39,551 nt of DNA from Clostridiales bacterium (GTDB taxonomy: Bacteria > Bacillota > Clostridia > Lachnospirales > Lachnospiraceae): contig JAJBVE010000001.1 in assembly GCA_020859995.1 (NCBI GenBank), positions 1 to 39,551 on the forward strand, read 5' to 3'. Positions 15,492-23,325 of this stretch are shown here, piece after piece. Every line of letters begins with the position of its first letter. The first letter of the stretch is position 1. Both the position numbers and the translations under genes were made by a program. The notes under the pieces are model-generated. The model did not search any database. It saw nothing but the letters and a program-made list of their open reading frames with translations, and had not been told where the DNA came from.

Positions 15492-15646
15492 AAAACATAA
15501 TCGATATTATGAACGAGCGAAATCCAAAACATCAAATACGCACAGGAATGCCGAAAGACAGAAAAGCCTATCAGCATGATTATTATATGCGAGTGACGAA
15601 GCCAAAAAGACAGGCGGCAAAAATTGACGGAGGTAGCGAATGTTGA
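15488..15646 (+). CDS. Small basic phage peptide (52 aa)
   Basis: MKNIIDIMNERNPKHQIR... with many Lys/Arg, ending DGGSEC. ATG 15488 overlaps the previous stop; its own stop overlaps the next gene. Function unknown. Confidence 0.6.
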   Translation: MKNIIDIMNERNPKHQIRTGMPKDRKAYQHDYYMRVTKPKRQAAKIDGGSEC

Positions 15647-15729
15647 TAGAAAAAATTGTTTGGTATGGCATATGCATTTTGACAGGGGTAGGAATCAATT
15701 TGCTACTGAATGAATGGAAACGGAGGTAA
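15640..15729 (+). CDS. Membrane-spanning micropeptide (29 aa)
   Basis: MLIEKIVWYGICILTGVGIN followed by LLLNEWKRR: one hydrophobic helix and a basic tail. GGAGG lies 7 nt upstream of ATG 15640, which supports translation despite the size. Role unknown. Confidence 0.5.
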   Translation: MLIEKIVWYGICILTGVGINLLLNEWKRR

Positions 15730-15735
15730 CGAAGC

Positions 15736-15891
15736 ATGACATACACAGAAGATGAAATTAAATTATTAATCAAGCGATTACGAGAAAAGGCCGTCAAAAA
15801 GGATACCCCGCTTTCTTGTTCTGGAGATATGTATGGTGCCGCGGATGCGTTGCAGCAATTACTAAAAGAAATGGAGAAAAGTAAAGGATGA
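15736..15891 (+). CDS. Small helical phage protein (51 aa)
   Basis: MTYTEDEIKLLIKRLREKA..., with CSGDMYGAADALQQLLKEME near the end. GGAGG is upstream of ATG 15736. Coupled to the next gene through ATGA. No function known. Confidence 0.6.
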   Translation: MTYTEDEIKLLIKRLREKAVKKDTPLSCSGDMYGAADALQQLLKEMEKSKG

Positions 15892-16058
15892 ACTGTCACG
15901 GTTGCAAATGGCTCGATGAAGTCAAAACGCAAGGGAAAGGATATTGTTGCATGATTGTGCACTCAAAAGGAACTGACAAAGAGAAGTGCCGACTCCCAGA
16001 ATCAGAACGGTGCGAACTGTATGAGGCTGGAGATTGGAACAGAAGGCTTGAAGAATAA
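15888..16058 (+). CDS. Small Cys-rich phage protein (56 aa)
   Basis: MNCHGCKWLDEVKTQGKGYC begins with CXXC; further Cys follow at YCCM, KCRL and RCEL, so a compact zinc site is likely. A common small type in Clostridia phage early regions. Last gene before the 16.1-kb promoter. Confidence 0.7.
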   Translation: MNCHGCKWLDEVKTQGKGYCCMIVHSKGTDKEKCRLPESERCELYEAGDWNRRLEE

Positions 16059-16131
16059 GCAGAGAAATATTGTTCAGAGCAGGCTACACTTGAAAAGATG
16101 GTGATAGAAGCAAAAAAAATTTTGCTATCAG

Positions 16132-16170
16132 TTGAAAAGTTAAGAAAATTTAACTATAATAAGTTCAGTC
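16132..16170 (+). promoter_or_regulatory. Second early promoter with repressor-like operator motifs
   Basis: TTGAAA (16132-16137), 17-nt spacer, TATAAT (16155-16160). The spacer plus edge form the palindromic AGTTAAGAAAATTTAACT (16138-16155), and GTTCAGTC follows at 16163-16170. These resemble the operator repeats around the 2164 promoter. Just upstream is a weak A/T hairpin AGCAAAA-N4-TTTTGCT (16109-16126). Likely drives the primase-helicase operon, perhaps under the CI-like repressor. Confidence 0.75.
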
Positions 16171-16205
16171 AAATATTATAAACTATAAAAGAAAGGAGAC
16201 TTGCG

Positions 16206-16574
16206 ATGGACAACTATACGAAACGGGCAGAAACCGCAAGAAAATATATCGCAGAAGCGGGTATAAAGTTCAGTCCTTTTCAGCTCGCGAAAGTGTTTTC
16301 CGGGCTGGATTTTAGCCGGTACGAAATTCTGGCGCTCATCCCCAAAGGTAACAGTATCGTTATTATCCAGCGATGTAAAGAGCCGGAAAACCTGCATTAT
16401 TGTGTGCAATATGGCGGTTCCGGAAAGTATTTCAGCAAATGGCATGAAGTACGAGACTACTATGAAAAACGCTGGCACGATCACAAGCTGGACGGGACTA
16501 GCGGCAGAGGAAAAAGCCTTGACGACAAAATATGTGCTTTTAATAATGGGCGGCCACAGGAGGTGAGTGCATGA
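16206..16574 (+). CDS. Phage protein of unknown function ahead of the primase-helicase (122 aa)
   Basis: MDNYTKRAETARKYIAEAGI..., a mixed alpha/beta protein with a basic C-terminus (KRWHDHKLDGTSGRGKSLDD). AAAGGAGA upstream of ATG 16206. It is coupled to the VirE-family gene by a 4-nt overlap, so a helper role in replication is plausible but not shown. Confidence 0.72.
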   Translation: MDNYTKRAETARKYIAEAGIKFSPFQLAKVFSGLDFSRYEILALIPKGNSIVIIQRCKEPENLHYCVQYGGSGKYFSKWHEVRDYYEKRWHDHKLDGTSGRGKSLDDKICAFNNGRPQEVSA

Positions 16575-18988
16575 AATTACAGTATGACCGTAAAATAGTA
16601 CTCTCTGTAGCGAGTACGAGATGGTCGAAGTCGTGGCAGCCATGGGATACAACAATAAGCGCATTATATGACAGGCTGGAGCATCCGGTCAAAGGCACGG
16701 AAAGTCTATCGGATTATCTGGCGCTCAAAAAGGCTCAGCAGGATGACTTAAAAGATGTCGGCGGCTTTGTAGGCGGGTCCCTTAACGGCGGACACCGAAA
16801 AGCGAATGCCGTAACCGGACGGGACATTGTGACTCTGGACTTTGATACGATACCACCGTACGGGACGGAGCAGGTGCTTAAGACAGTAGACTCTATGGGA
16901 TGCGGCTACACCGTTTATTCTACCCGCAAACATATGCCGACGGCGCCACGACTGCGGATCCTTTTTCCGCTTGACCGAACCGTAAGTGCGGACGAGTATG
17001 AGCCGATCGCGCGCTATTTAGCCGCACAAATTGGAATCCAGATGGCGGATAAGACCACATTCGAAGCCTGCCGTCTGATGTACTGGCCTTCATGCTCCGC
17101 GGATGCAGAATACGTATTTGAGTATGGAGACAAGCCGCTGGTATCTGCAGATAAGATCCTCGGTACATACAAAAATTGGAAGGATTTCAGCAGTTGGCCG
17201 CAGGTACCGGGCGCAGTGTCTTACCAGAAGCTTGCCATGAAGCAGGGTGAGCCGGAAGAAAAGTCCGGCGTCGTAGGTGCGTTCTGCAGGTGCTATGACG
17301 TGATCAGCGCAATGGACAAGTTTCTGCCTGGTATTTACGCGCAGTGTGATAACGCGCCCGACCGTTATACGTACCTTGGTGGATCCACGGCAGGTGGTGC
17401 GATTATCTATGATAACGGAAAATTCCTTTATTCCCACCATGCAACTGACCCGTGTTCTGGCAGGCTGGTAAACGCGTTTGACCTTGTACGGTTACACAAG
17501 TTTGGGGATTCGGATGATGAAGCAGTAGCAGGCACGCCGGTCAACCGCCTTCCGTCGTACACGGCGATGTGCGCACTCGCGGCACAGGACGCAGCCGTTT
17601 CCGCGCTGATCGCGCAGGAGCGGCACGACCAGGCGATGAAAGATTATGAGGGCCTGGGGCTTCCGACTGTGGCAAATAGTGATCCAAATTGGATAGCGAG
17701 CTCAGGCATCGCCGTTAATAATGACGGTAAGCCGTTCCCTACGATGGCAAATATCGGTAAGCTTCTGGCAAACGACCCGCTCTTACGTGACAAGATAAGG
17801 TATAACGAGTTTGCAGACCGGATTGAGGTACACGGCGCGCTTCCGTGGAACGGAAAGACGGAGTGTCGGCGATGGACGGATACGGACATCAACGGCTTAT
17901 ATCAGTACATGGAAACATTTTACGGCATCACGAAGCGTGTCAATATCGACTCTGCTTTTGACGTATATGCATCGCAGAACGGGTATAATCCGCTTACGGA
18001 TTATCTGAATGGCCTCGAGTGGGATGGAGTGCCGCGGCTGGATACGCTGTTCATCGATTACATGGGGGCAGAGGACGATAGCTACACACGGTGCGTGACT
18101 CGCAAGATTATGGTCGCGGCGGTGGCGAGGGCAATGGAACCGGGCTGCAAGTTCGATAATATGCTTGTACTCTGTGGCACACAGGGACTTGGCAAGAGTT
18201 CCATCCTGGACAAGCTGGCGCTCGGATGGTTCAACGATTCGATTCTCACGTTTGAGGGAAAGGATGCGGCAGAGCTGATACAGGGCGTGTGGATTGTAGA
18301 GATCGCAGAATTGCATGCGATGCGGCGTACCGATGTTACACGTGTTAAGCAGTTCCTCTCGCAGCGCATCGACCGCTTCCGTCCTGCGTACGGACGTAAC
18401 GTCAAGGAGGCCCCGCGCAGCTGCGTATTTTTTGGCACTGCCAACGATAAGGACTTCCTCGATGATATGACGGGTAACCGGCGGTTCTGGCCTGTGGATG
18501 TGGATATACAGGCCGCGAAGAAAGAAGTCTGGAAGGATCTTACGGACGATGAGATTGCTCAGATCTGGGCGGAAGCAAAGGTCCGCTGGCAAATCGGGGA
18601 AAAGCTCTACCTGACAAAGGAAGAGGAAGCAATCGCAGCCGAACGGCAGGAAGCACACAGGGAGGCTTCCCCGATGGAGGGACCCATCATGGAGTTCATC
18701 GAACATGAGGTTCCGGAGGACTGGGACGACTGGTCACTGGTAAACCGTGTCGGGTTCTGGAATAACACGGTCCCCGCAGTGAAGCTTGTCCCGCGGAAAA
18801 AGATCTGCGCGGCCGAAATCTGGCTGGAGTTATACGGTGGAACACGCCAGAATATGGCACGCAATCCGGAATTCAATAAGATCAAGCCGATCCTGCGGAA
18901 GTTGCTTCTAAAGAACGGGTGGCGCGAAACTTCTTCCGTCAGGTATGGTCCCGTATACGGGACGCAGCGGGCATTTGTCCGTGAGTAA
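16571..18988 (+). CDS. VirE-family primase-helicase (PrimPol-like plus AAA+ ATPase)
   Basis: Phage replication protein of 805 residues. The N-terminal PrimPol-like domain has DIVTLDFDTIP (about 85-95, catalytic Asp pair), YSTRKH (about 116-121) and RLRILFPL, plus CRLMYWPSC. A middle linker leads to the VirE (virulence-associated E) ATPase: Walker A GTQGLGKSS (536-544), Walker B-like VWIVEIAEL, sensor FFGTANDKDFLDD and the arginine pair GNRRFW. It probably primes and unwinds DNA for the family A polymerase. The non-coding repeat region immediately downstream is a reasonable origin for it to act on. Confidence 0.92.
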   Translation: MKLQYDRKIVLSVASTRWSKSWQPWDTTISALYDRLEHPVKGTESLSDYLALKKAQQDDLKDVGGFVGGSLNGGHRKANAVTGRDIVTLDFDTIPPYGTEQVLKTVDSMGCGYTVYSTRKHMPTAPRLRILFPLDRTVSADEYEPIARYLAAQIGIQMADKTTFEACRLMYWPSCSADAEYVFEYGDKPLVSADKILGTYKNWKDFSSWPQVPGAVSYQKLAMKQGEPEEKSGVVGAFCRCYDVISAMDKFLPGIYAQCDNAPDRYTYLGGSTAGGAIIYDNGKFLYSHHATDPCSGRLVNAFDLVRLHKFGDSDDEAVAGTPVNRLPSYTAMCALAAQDAAVSALIAQERHDQAMKDYEGLGLPTVANSDPNWIASSGIAVNNDGKPFPTMANIGKLLANDPLLRDKIRYNEFADRIEVHGALPWNGKTECRRWTDTDINGLYQYMETFYGITKRVNIDSAFDVYASQNGYNPLTDYLNGLEWDGVPRLDTLFIDYMGAEDDSYTRCVTRKIMVAAVARAMEPGCKFDNMLVLCGTQGLGKSSILDKLALGWFNDSILTFEGKDAAELIQGVWIVEIAELHAMRRTDVTRVKQFLSQRIDRFRPAYGRNVKEAPRSCVFFGTANDKDFLDDMTGNRRFWPVDVDIQAAKKEVWKDLTDDEIAQIWAEAKVRWQIGEKLYLTKEEEAIAAERQEAHREASPMEGPIMEFIEHEVPEDWDDWSLVNRVGFWNNTVPAVKLVPRKKICAAEIWLELYGGTRQNMARNPEFNKIKPILRKLLLKNGWRETSSVRYGPVYGTQRAFVRE

Positions 18989-19525
18989 CAGGACACGGGG
19001 TTTTGGAAAAACTTTTGAAAATTGAGGTTTTAGGACGAATGTTACAAGATTACACGGTATCCCGAAACTTTTTAAAAATTGAGAAAACAGGCAGGAAATT
19101 CTGTAAACACGGTTGCCGATTTTGTAAACAGGGACGACAACCGTGTTTACAGAGAAATCGGAGGTTGTAAACAGGGTGTAAACAAGAGCTGTTTACGCTT
19201 AAAACCGCTAAACTAAAGGCTTTTTTGACTCTGTAAACAATAAAACAATAAAAAGTAAAGGCAATAAAAAATAGAGAAATAAAGAGTATAATACCCGCCT
19301 ATGCGCCCAAACGCATACGCGTATATAGGGGTACCATAATTGTGTTGACGCTGTTGACAGGGCACCGGCTTTAAATGACTGGAATGCTTTTAGCTCCAAG
19401 TCATTTAATCGATGGTTGGTTAATGATGTGGTAACGTGGCAATTAAGCTGTGAGCAAAAGACGGCGAAAAATGAACGCACTTTACGCGCAGCCGCGCGAA
19501 CGGAAATTTTTGGAGGTTTGGAAAG
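18989..19525 (+). other. Non-coding repeat region, candidate replication origin
   Basis: No credible gene in 537 nt. Contents: a direct repeat AAACTTTTGAAAATTGAG (19009-19026) and its near copy (19065-19083). Six TGTAAAC copies lie at 19102, 19123, 19145 (reverse), 19166, 19177 and 19232, plus one variant at 19191 (reverse). A perfect 15-bp inverted repeat occupies 19101-19115 and 19138-19152, and a second 7-bp pair CCGATTT/AAATCGG (19116-19122, 19155-19161) interlocks with it pseudoknot-fashion. An A-rich stretch (19235-19285) follows, then a 10-bp hairpin (19371-19380/19399-19408). Iterons beside an AT-rich tract next to the primase-helicase suggest an origin; operator use is an alternative. 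Confidence 0.6.
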
Positions 19526-19846
19526 ATGCTGGAAAAAGAGATTGAGAGGAAATTGCGGAAGCGCGTTACGGCAATGGGCGGTCTGTGCGTAAAGTTCGAG
19601 AGCCCCGGCAATGCAGGTGTGCCTGACCGCCTCATCCTACTGCCCGGTGGCATCATGGCATTTGTAGAGCTGAAAGCACCTGGCAAGCACGAGCGGCCTC
19701 TGCAGCGGCACGTGCAGGACAAGCTGCGAGAGCTGGGCTTCACAGTGTTCTCTTCCGTGGACAGCGATGCGCAGATAGATCGTGTCGTTTCCTGGGCGAC
19801 GTTGATGGTTGGAAAAGCTACACGGTTGGAGGGGCTGACAGTATGA
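19526..19846 (+). CDS. VRR-NUC domain nuclease
   Basis: A compact 106-residue VRR-NUC nuclease of the PD-(D/E)XK class. Motifs: SPGNAGVPDRLILLPGG with Asp34, then FVELKAPG with Glu48 and Lys50, and LQRHVQDKL. The family cuts structured DNA; phage versions sit beside SNF2-type helicases and may process replication or recombination intermediates. GGAGG lies upstream of ATG 19526. It overlaps the helicase gene by 4 nt. Confidence 0.93.
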   Translation: MLEKEIERKLRKRVTAMGGLCVKFESPGNAGVPDRLILLPGGIMAFVELKAPGKHERPLQRHVQDKLRELGFTVFSSVDSDAQIDRVVSWATLMVGKATRLEGLTV

Positions 19847-21222
19847 GCAGGTTTGAACCGCATAAATATCAGCGGTATTGTATCGATAAAATTATTGATA
19901 ATCTCAATATAGCTCTATGGCTTGATATGGGCCTTGGGAAGACAGTTATCACACTGACAGCACTATATGAACTGAAATATTATTATTGTTGCATACGCAA
20001 GGCACTTGTGATCGCGCCGAAGAAAGTAGCGGAAAGCACCTGGAGCGCGGAGCAGGGTAAGTGGGTGTATTTAAGGCATTTGCGCGTGTCTGTGGTCCTT
20101 GGCACGGAGGCACAGCGGAAAAAAGCCCTGGCGCAGACAGCGGACGTGTATGTGATCAACCGGGAAAACACACAGTGGATCGCGCAGCTGTACGGGCATA
20201 ATTGGCCGTTTGATGTTGTTGTGTTGGATGAGTCGTCGAGCTTTAAGAGCCATACTGCGAAGCGGTTCAAGGCTTTGAAGGCGATGCGGCCAAAGATCAG
20301 TCGGATGATCGAACTGACAGGCACACCGAGTCCGCACGGACTGATGGATCTGTGGGCGCAGATGTATTTGCTGGATGGCGGCGTGAGGCTGGGACGCACA
20401 ATCTCTACATATCGTGAGATGTTCTTTGTACCGGACAAGCGCAACCGGACAACGATTTTCTCATACGCTCCGAAAGATGGCGCGGCAGATGCGATTTATC
20501 GTTTGATTTCGGATATCTGTATCAGCATGAAGTCAGAGGATTATCTGCAGCTGCCGGATCTGGTTTATGATGATATCCCGGTAAAGCTGGATGACAAGGC
20601 GCAAAAGGCATATGACAGGATGGAGAGGGATATGCTGCTGGAGGTGGATGATGAGATGGTCACAGCAATGACAGCTGCATCATTGACCGGCAAGCTGCTG
20701 CAGCTGTGCAATGGGGCGGTTTACGCAGAGGACGGCGAAGTTGTCCCTGTGCATGACTGCAAGATCGATGCTTTTTTGGAGACGGTTGAACAGCTGAACG
20801 GGCAGCATGCGATTGTATATTATTACTTTAAGCATGACCGGGAGAGGCTGCTGCAGGCGCTCAAGAAGTCAAGCCTGCGCGTGCGCGTGTACACCGGTGC
20901 GCAGGATGAGAAGGACTGGAATGCGGGGAAAATCGATCTGCTGCTTGCGCAGCCCGCGTCATGCGGCTATGGGCTGAACCTGCAGTATGGCGGACATCAC
21001 GCGATATGGTTCGGGCTGACATGGAGTTTGGAAGAGTATCAGCAGGCAAATAAACGTTTGCACAGACAGGGGCAGCCGTATCCGGTAATTATCCACAGGC
21101 TGATTACGCAGAAGGGGACGGATGAGGATGTTGTGCGGTCACTGGAGTGCAAAGATGGGGCACAGGAGAGTTTGCTACAGGCACTGAAAGCAAGGATTGA
21201 TAAGGCTAAAGGGGAGGCATAA
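19843..21222 (+). CDS. SNF2-type DEAD/DEAH-box helicase
   Basis: A 459-residue superfamily 2 translocase. Motif I is DMGLGKT (28-34), motif II DESS (129-132), motif III ELTGTPSPH (about 160-168), and the second RecA domain holds CGYGLNLQYGGHH and the motif VI ANKRLHRQGQ. Phage proteins of this type pair with VRR-NUC nucleases, as here. It likely remodels DNA or displaces proteins during replication. Start ATG 19843 is coupled to the nuclease stop. Confidence 0.93.
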   Translation: MSRFEPHKYQRYCIDKIIDNLNIALWLDMGLGKTVITLTALYELKYYYCCIRKALVIAPKKVAESTWSAEQGKWVYLRHLRVSVVLGTEAQRKKALAQTADVYVINRENTQWIAQLYGHNWPFDVVVLDESSSFKSHTAKRFKALKAMRPKISRMIELTGTPSPHGLMDLWAQMYLLDGGVRLGRTISTYREMFFVPDKRNRTTIFSYAPKDGAADAIYRLISDICISMKSEDYLQLPDLVYDDIPVKLDDKAQKAYDRMERDMLLEVDDEMVTAMTAASLTGKLLQLCNGAVYAEDGEVVPVHDCKIDAFLETVEQLNGQHAIVYYYFKHDRERLLQALKKSSLRVRVYTGAQDEKDWNAGKIDLLLAQPASCGYGLNLQYGGHHAIWFGLTWSLEEYQQANKRLHRQGQPYPVIIHRLITQKGTDEDVVRSLECKDGAQESLLQALKARIDKAKGEA

Positions 21223-21227
21223 GAGGA

Positions 21228-21647
21228 ATGACAGTGAAGGAGTTATCGCAACTGTATTGGTTGAACAAAGAAATTGCAATGGACGAGAAGCGGCTGGCAC
21301 AGCTGGAGGAGCAGGCAAAGAGCGTATCGTCACCAAAGTATGACGGCATGCCGCACTCACACGATGCAGGTAGCATGACAGAGAAGCTTGTGGCGGAGAT
21401 CGTTGACCTGCAGGCGATCATAGCAGCGAAACATATCCAGTGCATCCATGAGAAGCAACGCTTGGAGCGGTATATCGAGCAGATCGACGACGCATACACC
21501 CGGCAGATATTCGAGCTGCGTTTCGTGGAGAGGATGGCATGGGATGATGTCGCTTATGCTGTAGGCGGGGAAGACTGCACGGCCGGAAGCGTGAAGAAGA
21601 AGTGTTACAGGTACGTGGACAGCACGAAGGAGGCGGAGGCAGTATGA
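21228..21647 (+). CDS. DUF1492 / sigma region 4-like late regulator
   Basis: A 139-residue protein with an N-terminal coiled coil (about 1-85) and a C-terminal helix-turn-helix of the sigma-70 region 4 type: YIEQIDDAYTRQIFELRFVE, then MAWDDVAYAVGG and SVKKKCYRYV. DUF1492/ArpU/RinA-like proteins just before the terminase genes act as late-operon activators in Firmicute phages (established for RinA and ArpU). The probable late promoter lies about 450 nt downstream. Confidence 0.85.
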   Translation: MTVKELSQLYWLNKEIAMDEKRLAQLEEQAKSVSSPKYDGMPHSHDAGSMTEKLVAEIVDLQAIIAAKHIQCIHEKQRLERYIEQIDDAYTRQIFELRFVERMAWDDVAYAVGGEDCTAGSVKKKCYRYVDSTKEAEAV

Positions 21648-22096
21648 TGCATGATTTTATAGGCGGAGATATACCACAGAAATGGAAACAGGGAATACAG
21701 GCAGTCAATGACGCAGTTTCTTCACTCGCAGAAATGATAATAAAGAGCAAGGAGGAGTATATACTGGAACGCCTGGAGCAACTGGGCTATAGCCGTGATT
21801 GTGTGAAAGTGTGCAGGTATCGTTTTATTCCGGTACAGTACTCTACCGAGGATAATGATGTACTTGTGATTGTGGTAGATGCCCCATGCGGAGAAATACT
21901 GTTCGCATTTATACAGAGGACAAGACAGGTAGAAGTTGAAGAAACAGAAGGATATGTCGCGCACAAATATGAAGTGGAATTCGACGAGAGGTCAGAGGAT
22001 ACATTGGGGGCTGATATCTGTGCGGGGGCTGTAGAATGTGCGTGGCAAGCATATGAAGATGCGGTGTCCCACATGTCCCTTTCGGATGTGCTATAA
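21644..22096 (+). CDS. Phage protein of unknown function (150 aa)
   Basis: Start ATG 21644 overlaps the previous stop and follows GAAGGAGG. The sequence shows an N-terminal helical part (KQGIQAVNDAVSSLAEMI), a central beta-rich part (CRYRFIPVQYSTEDNDVLVIVV) and an acidic end. No family recognised. The late promoter -10 overlaps its last codons. Confidence 0.7.
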   Translation: MMHDFIGGDIPQKWKQGIQAVNDAVSSLAEMIIKSKEEYILERLEQLGYSRDCVKVCRYRFIPVQYSTEDNDVLVIVVDAPCGEILFAFIQRTRQVEVEETEGYVAHKYEVEFDERSEDTLGADICAGAVECAWQAYEDAVSHMSLSDVL

Positions 22097-22097
22097 T
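22065..22097 (+). promoter_or_regulatory. Probable late promoter with extended -10 and TGTCCC direct repeats
   Basis: TGCTATAAT (22089-22097) is an extended -10 (TG-N-TATAAT). There is no good -35. Instead two TGTCCC copies lie at 22065-22070 and 22074-22079, where an activator could replace the -35 contact. Its place between a DUF1492 regulator and the packaging genes makes activator-dependent late transcription likely. Confidence 0.65.
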
Positions 22098-22102
22098 GCT
22101 AC

Positions 22103-22238
22103 CATGGATTTGTGCAGACTGGAGGCGGGTTTCGCCTCCTTTCCCTGATTCTGGCGTGTTTGCGCTACTCCGGTCTGCATATCGCGGAATCCATAGGCCG
22201 TCCCGTGTTGTTACGGCATCGCATACGGGGCGGCTTTT
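22103..22238 (+). ncRNA. Structured leader RNA of the late operon, ending in a terminator-like hairpin
   Basis: Three pairings are visible. A 10-bp closing stem joins 22113-22122 to 22170-22179 (TGCAGACTGG with CCGGTCTGCA, one G-T pair). Inside it a hairpin pairs AGGCG with CGCCT (22123-22127/22133-22137), which can extend to GGAGGCG/CGCCTCC as an alternative. A 10-bp hairpin GCCGTCCCGT/ACGGGGCGGC (22197-22206/22225-22234) is followed by TTTT, like a Rho-independent terminator. Lying between promoter and first late gene, it could be an attenuator needing antitermination. No ORF is seen in this gap. Confidence 0.6.
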
Positions 22239-22268
22239 CTATGCTCAAAAACGGAGGTAAAGGGGCAG

Positions 22269-22904
22269 ATGTACAGAACGCAGAGAAACTATGAGAATTT
22301 GAACAAGGCCATATTTGAGGGAGTCGGTGAGTATGGGATACCGCAGATAAGGCCGGTCCATACGTGTGACGTTCAGAACTGGATCAGTTTTAATTATGCT
22401 AAAGGCTGTGAGGAACCGGAAGAGCACGGCGTACACTTTTTCATCGACGATTATCAGTTTATCCGGGTATGGAACGATCCGGACAGATATATGAAGATGC
22501 TGCGGAAGTTCAGCGCTGTACTGACGCCGGACTTTTCCACATATACGGACTTTCCTAAGGCGATCCAGCTGTACAACCATTACCGCAAGCACTGGGTGGG
22601 CGCGTATTGGCAGGCAAACGGGGTGTACGTCATCCCGACGATCAGTTGGAGCGATGAGGAAAGCTATAACTGGTGCTTTGACGGGGAGCCGGTCGGCGGC
22701 ATTGTGGCGGTGAGTGCAGTAGGCACGCAGATCAATCCCACGGCAACAAGGTTGTTTGTGCAGGGGTACCGGGAAATGATAGATCGTCTGCAGCCAGAAA
22801 AGGTCATCCTGTACGGGCAGTACATCCCGGACGGCTGCGAGGGCGAGATCATACACGTAAAGCCGTTTCAGATGAAATGGCGCGAGAGGAAAGAGGCGGA
22901 GTAA
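22269..22904 (+). CDS. DUF4417 protein
   Basis: A 211-residue protein with the DUF4417 signature blocks: WISFNYAKGCEEPEEHGVHFFIDDYQF (about 37-63), RVWNDPDRYMKMLRKFSAVLTPDFS (about 65-89), KHWVGAYWQANGVYVIPTISWSDEESYNWCFDG (about 107-139). The family is common in Firmicute phages and mobile elements next to terminase genes; its biochemical role is not established to my knowledge. Start ATG 22269. Its stop is directly followed by the ATG of the first MGGRG protein, so the two are probably coupled. Confidence 0.88.
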   Translation: MYRTQRNYENLNKAIFEGVGEYGIPQIRPVHTCDVQNWISFNYAKGCEEPEEHGVHFFIDDYQFIRVWNDPDRYMKMLRKFSAVLTPDFSTYTDFPKAIQLYNHYRKHWVGAYWQANGVYVIPTISWSDEESYNWCFDGEPVGGIVAVSAVGTQINPTATRLFVQGYREMIDRLQPEKVILYGQYIPDGCEGEIIHVKPFQMKWRERKEAE

Positions 22905-23312
22905 ATGGGAGGCAGAGGCGGAAGCTTTGCAGGATCACGATCAAGCGTTGATACGTCATATCAGGGCAAACAATATGCACGTGCAGCGGGCAGAGGTCAA
23001 ACGGTTGATATGATGGCTGGCGCCTTATCTGGATTGGGAAGTAAGACAATCGCAGGAGCACCGGAAGCGGTACAGCAGATAAACGCCGTTGCCGGGAACC
23101 CGAACGCCACAATCACAATATACCGGGCATCGATTGGAAACTCGATCAATCAGAATGATTGGGTTTTTCTGGATAAAAAACAGGCGGACAAATGGACAAA
23201 GACACCGATGGGGCGTCCTAAGCCCGGGGTGAAGGTTATAACCAAAAAGGTTAAGGCAAAGACAGTTGACTGGACAGGCAAGAATTTAGAGTTTGTCTAT
23301 CTTGGAAAGTAA
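22905..23312 (+). CDS. MGGRG-leader protein 1, ADP-ribosyltransferase-like domain (135 aa)
   Basis: N-terminal leader MGGRGGSFAG shared with two nearby proteins. The C-terminal part (about 68-135) reads ATITIYRASIG, NDWVFLDKKQADKW, GVKVITKKVKAKTVDW and NLEFVY. The IYRA strand (Arg74) resembles the first motif of ADP-ribosyltransferases, and Glu129 could be the acidic residue, but there is no Ser-Thr-Ser motif. I recall this domain type at the ends of phage head proteins. Enzymatic activity is uncertain. Starts right after the DUF4417 stop. Confidence 0.65.
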   Translation: MGGRGGSFAGSRSSVDTSYQGKQYARAAGRGQTVDMMAGALSGLGSKTIAGAPEAVQQINAVAGNPNATITIYRASIGNSINQNDWVFLDKKQADKWTKTPMGRPKPGVKVITKKVKAKTVDWTGKNLEFVYLGK

Positions 23313-23325
23313 AAATAATTAACAG

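Noticed and set aside
17897-18706. 269-residue minus-strand frame
   Set aside because: Antisense to the VirE-family gene, whose motifs are clear; no ribosome site.
19287-19292. TATAAT as a promoter for the VRR-NUC operon
   Set aside because: No acceptable -35 at 15-19 nt, and the surrounding A/T richness makes the match likely by chance. TTGACG/TTGACA at 19345-19359 also lack a good -10.
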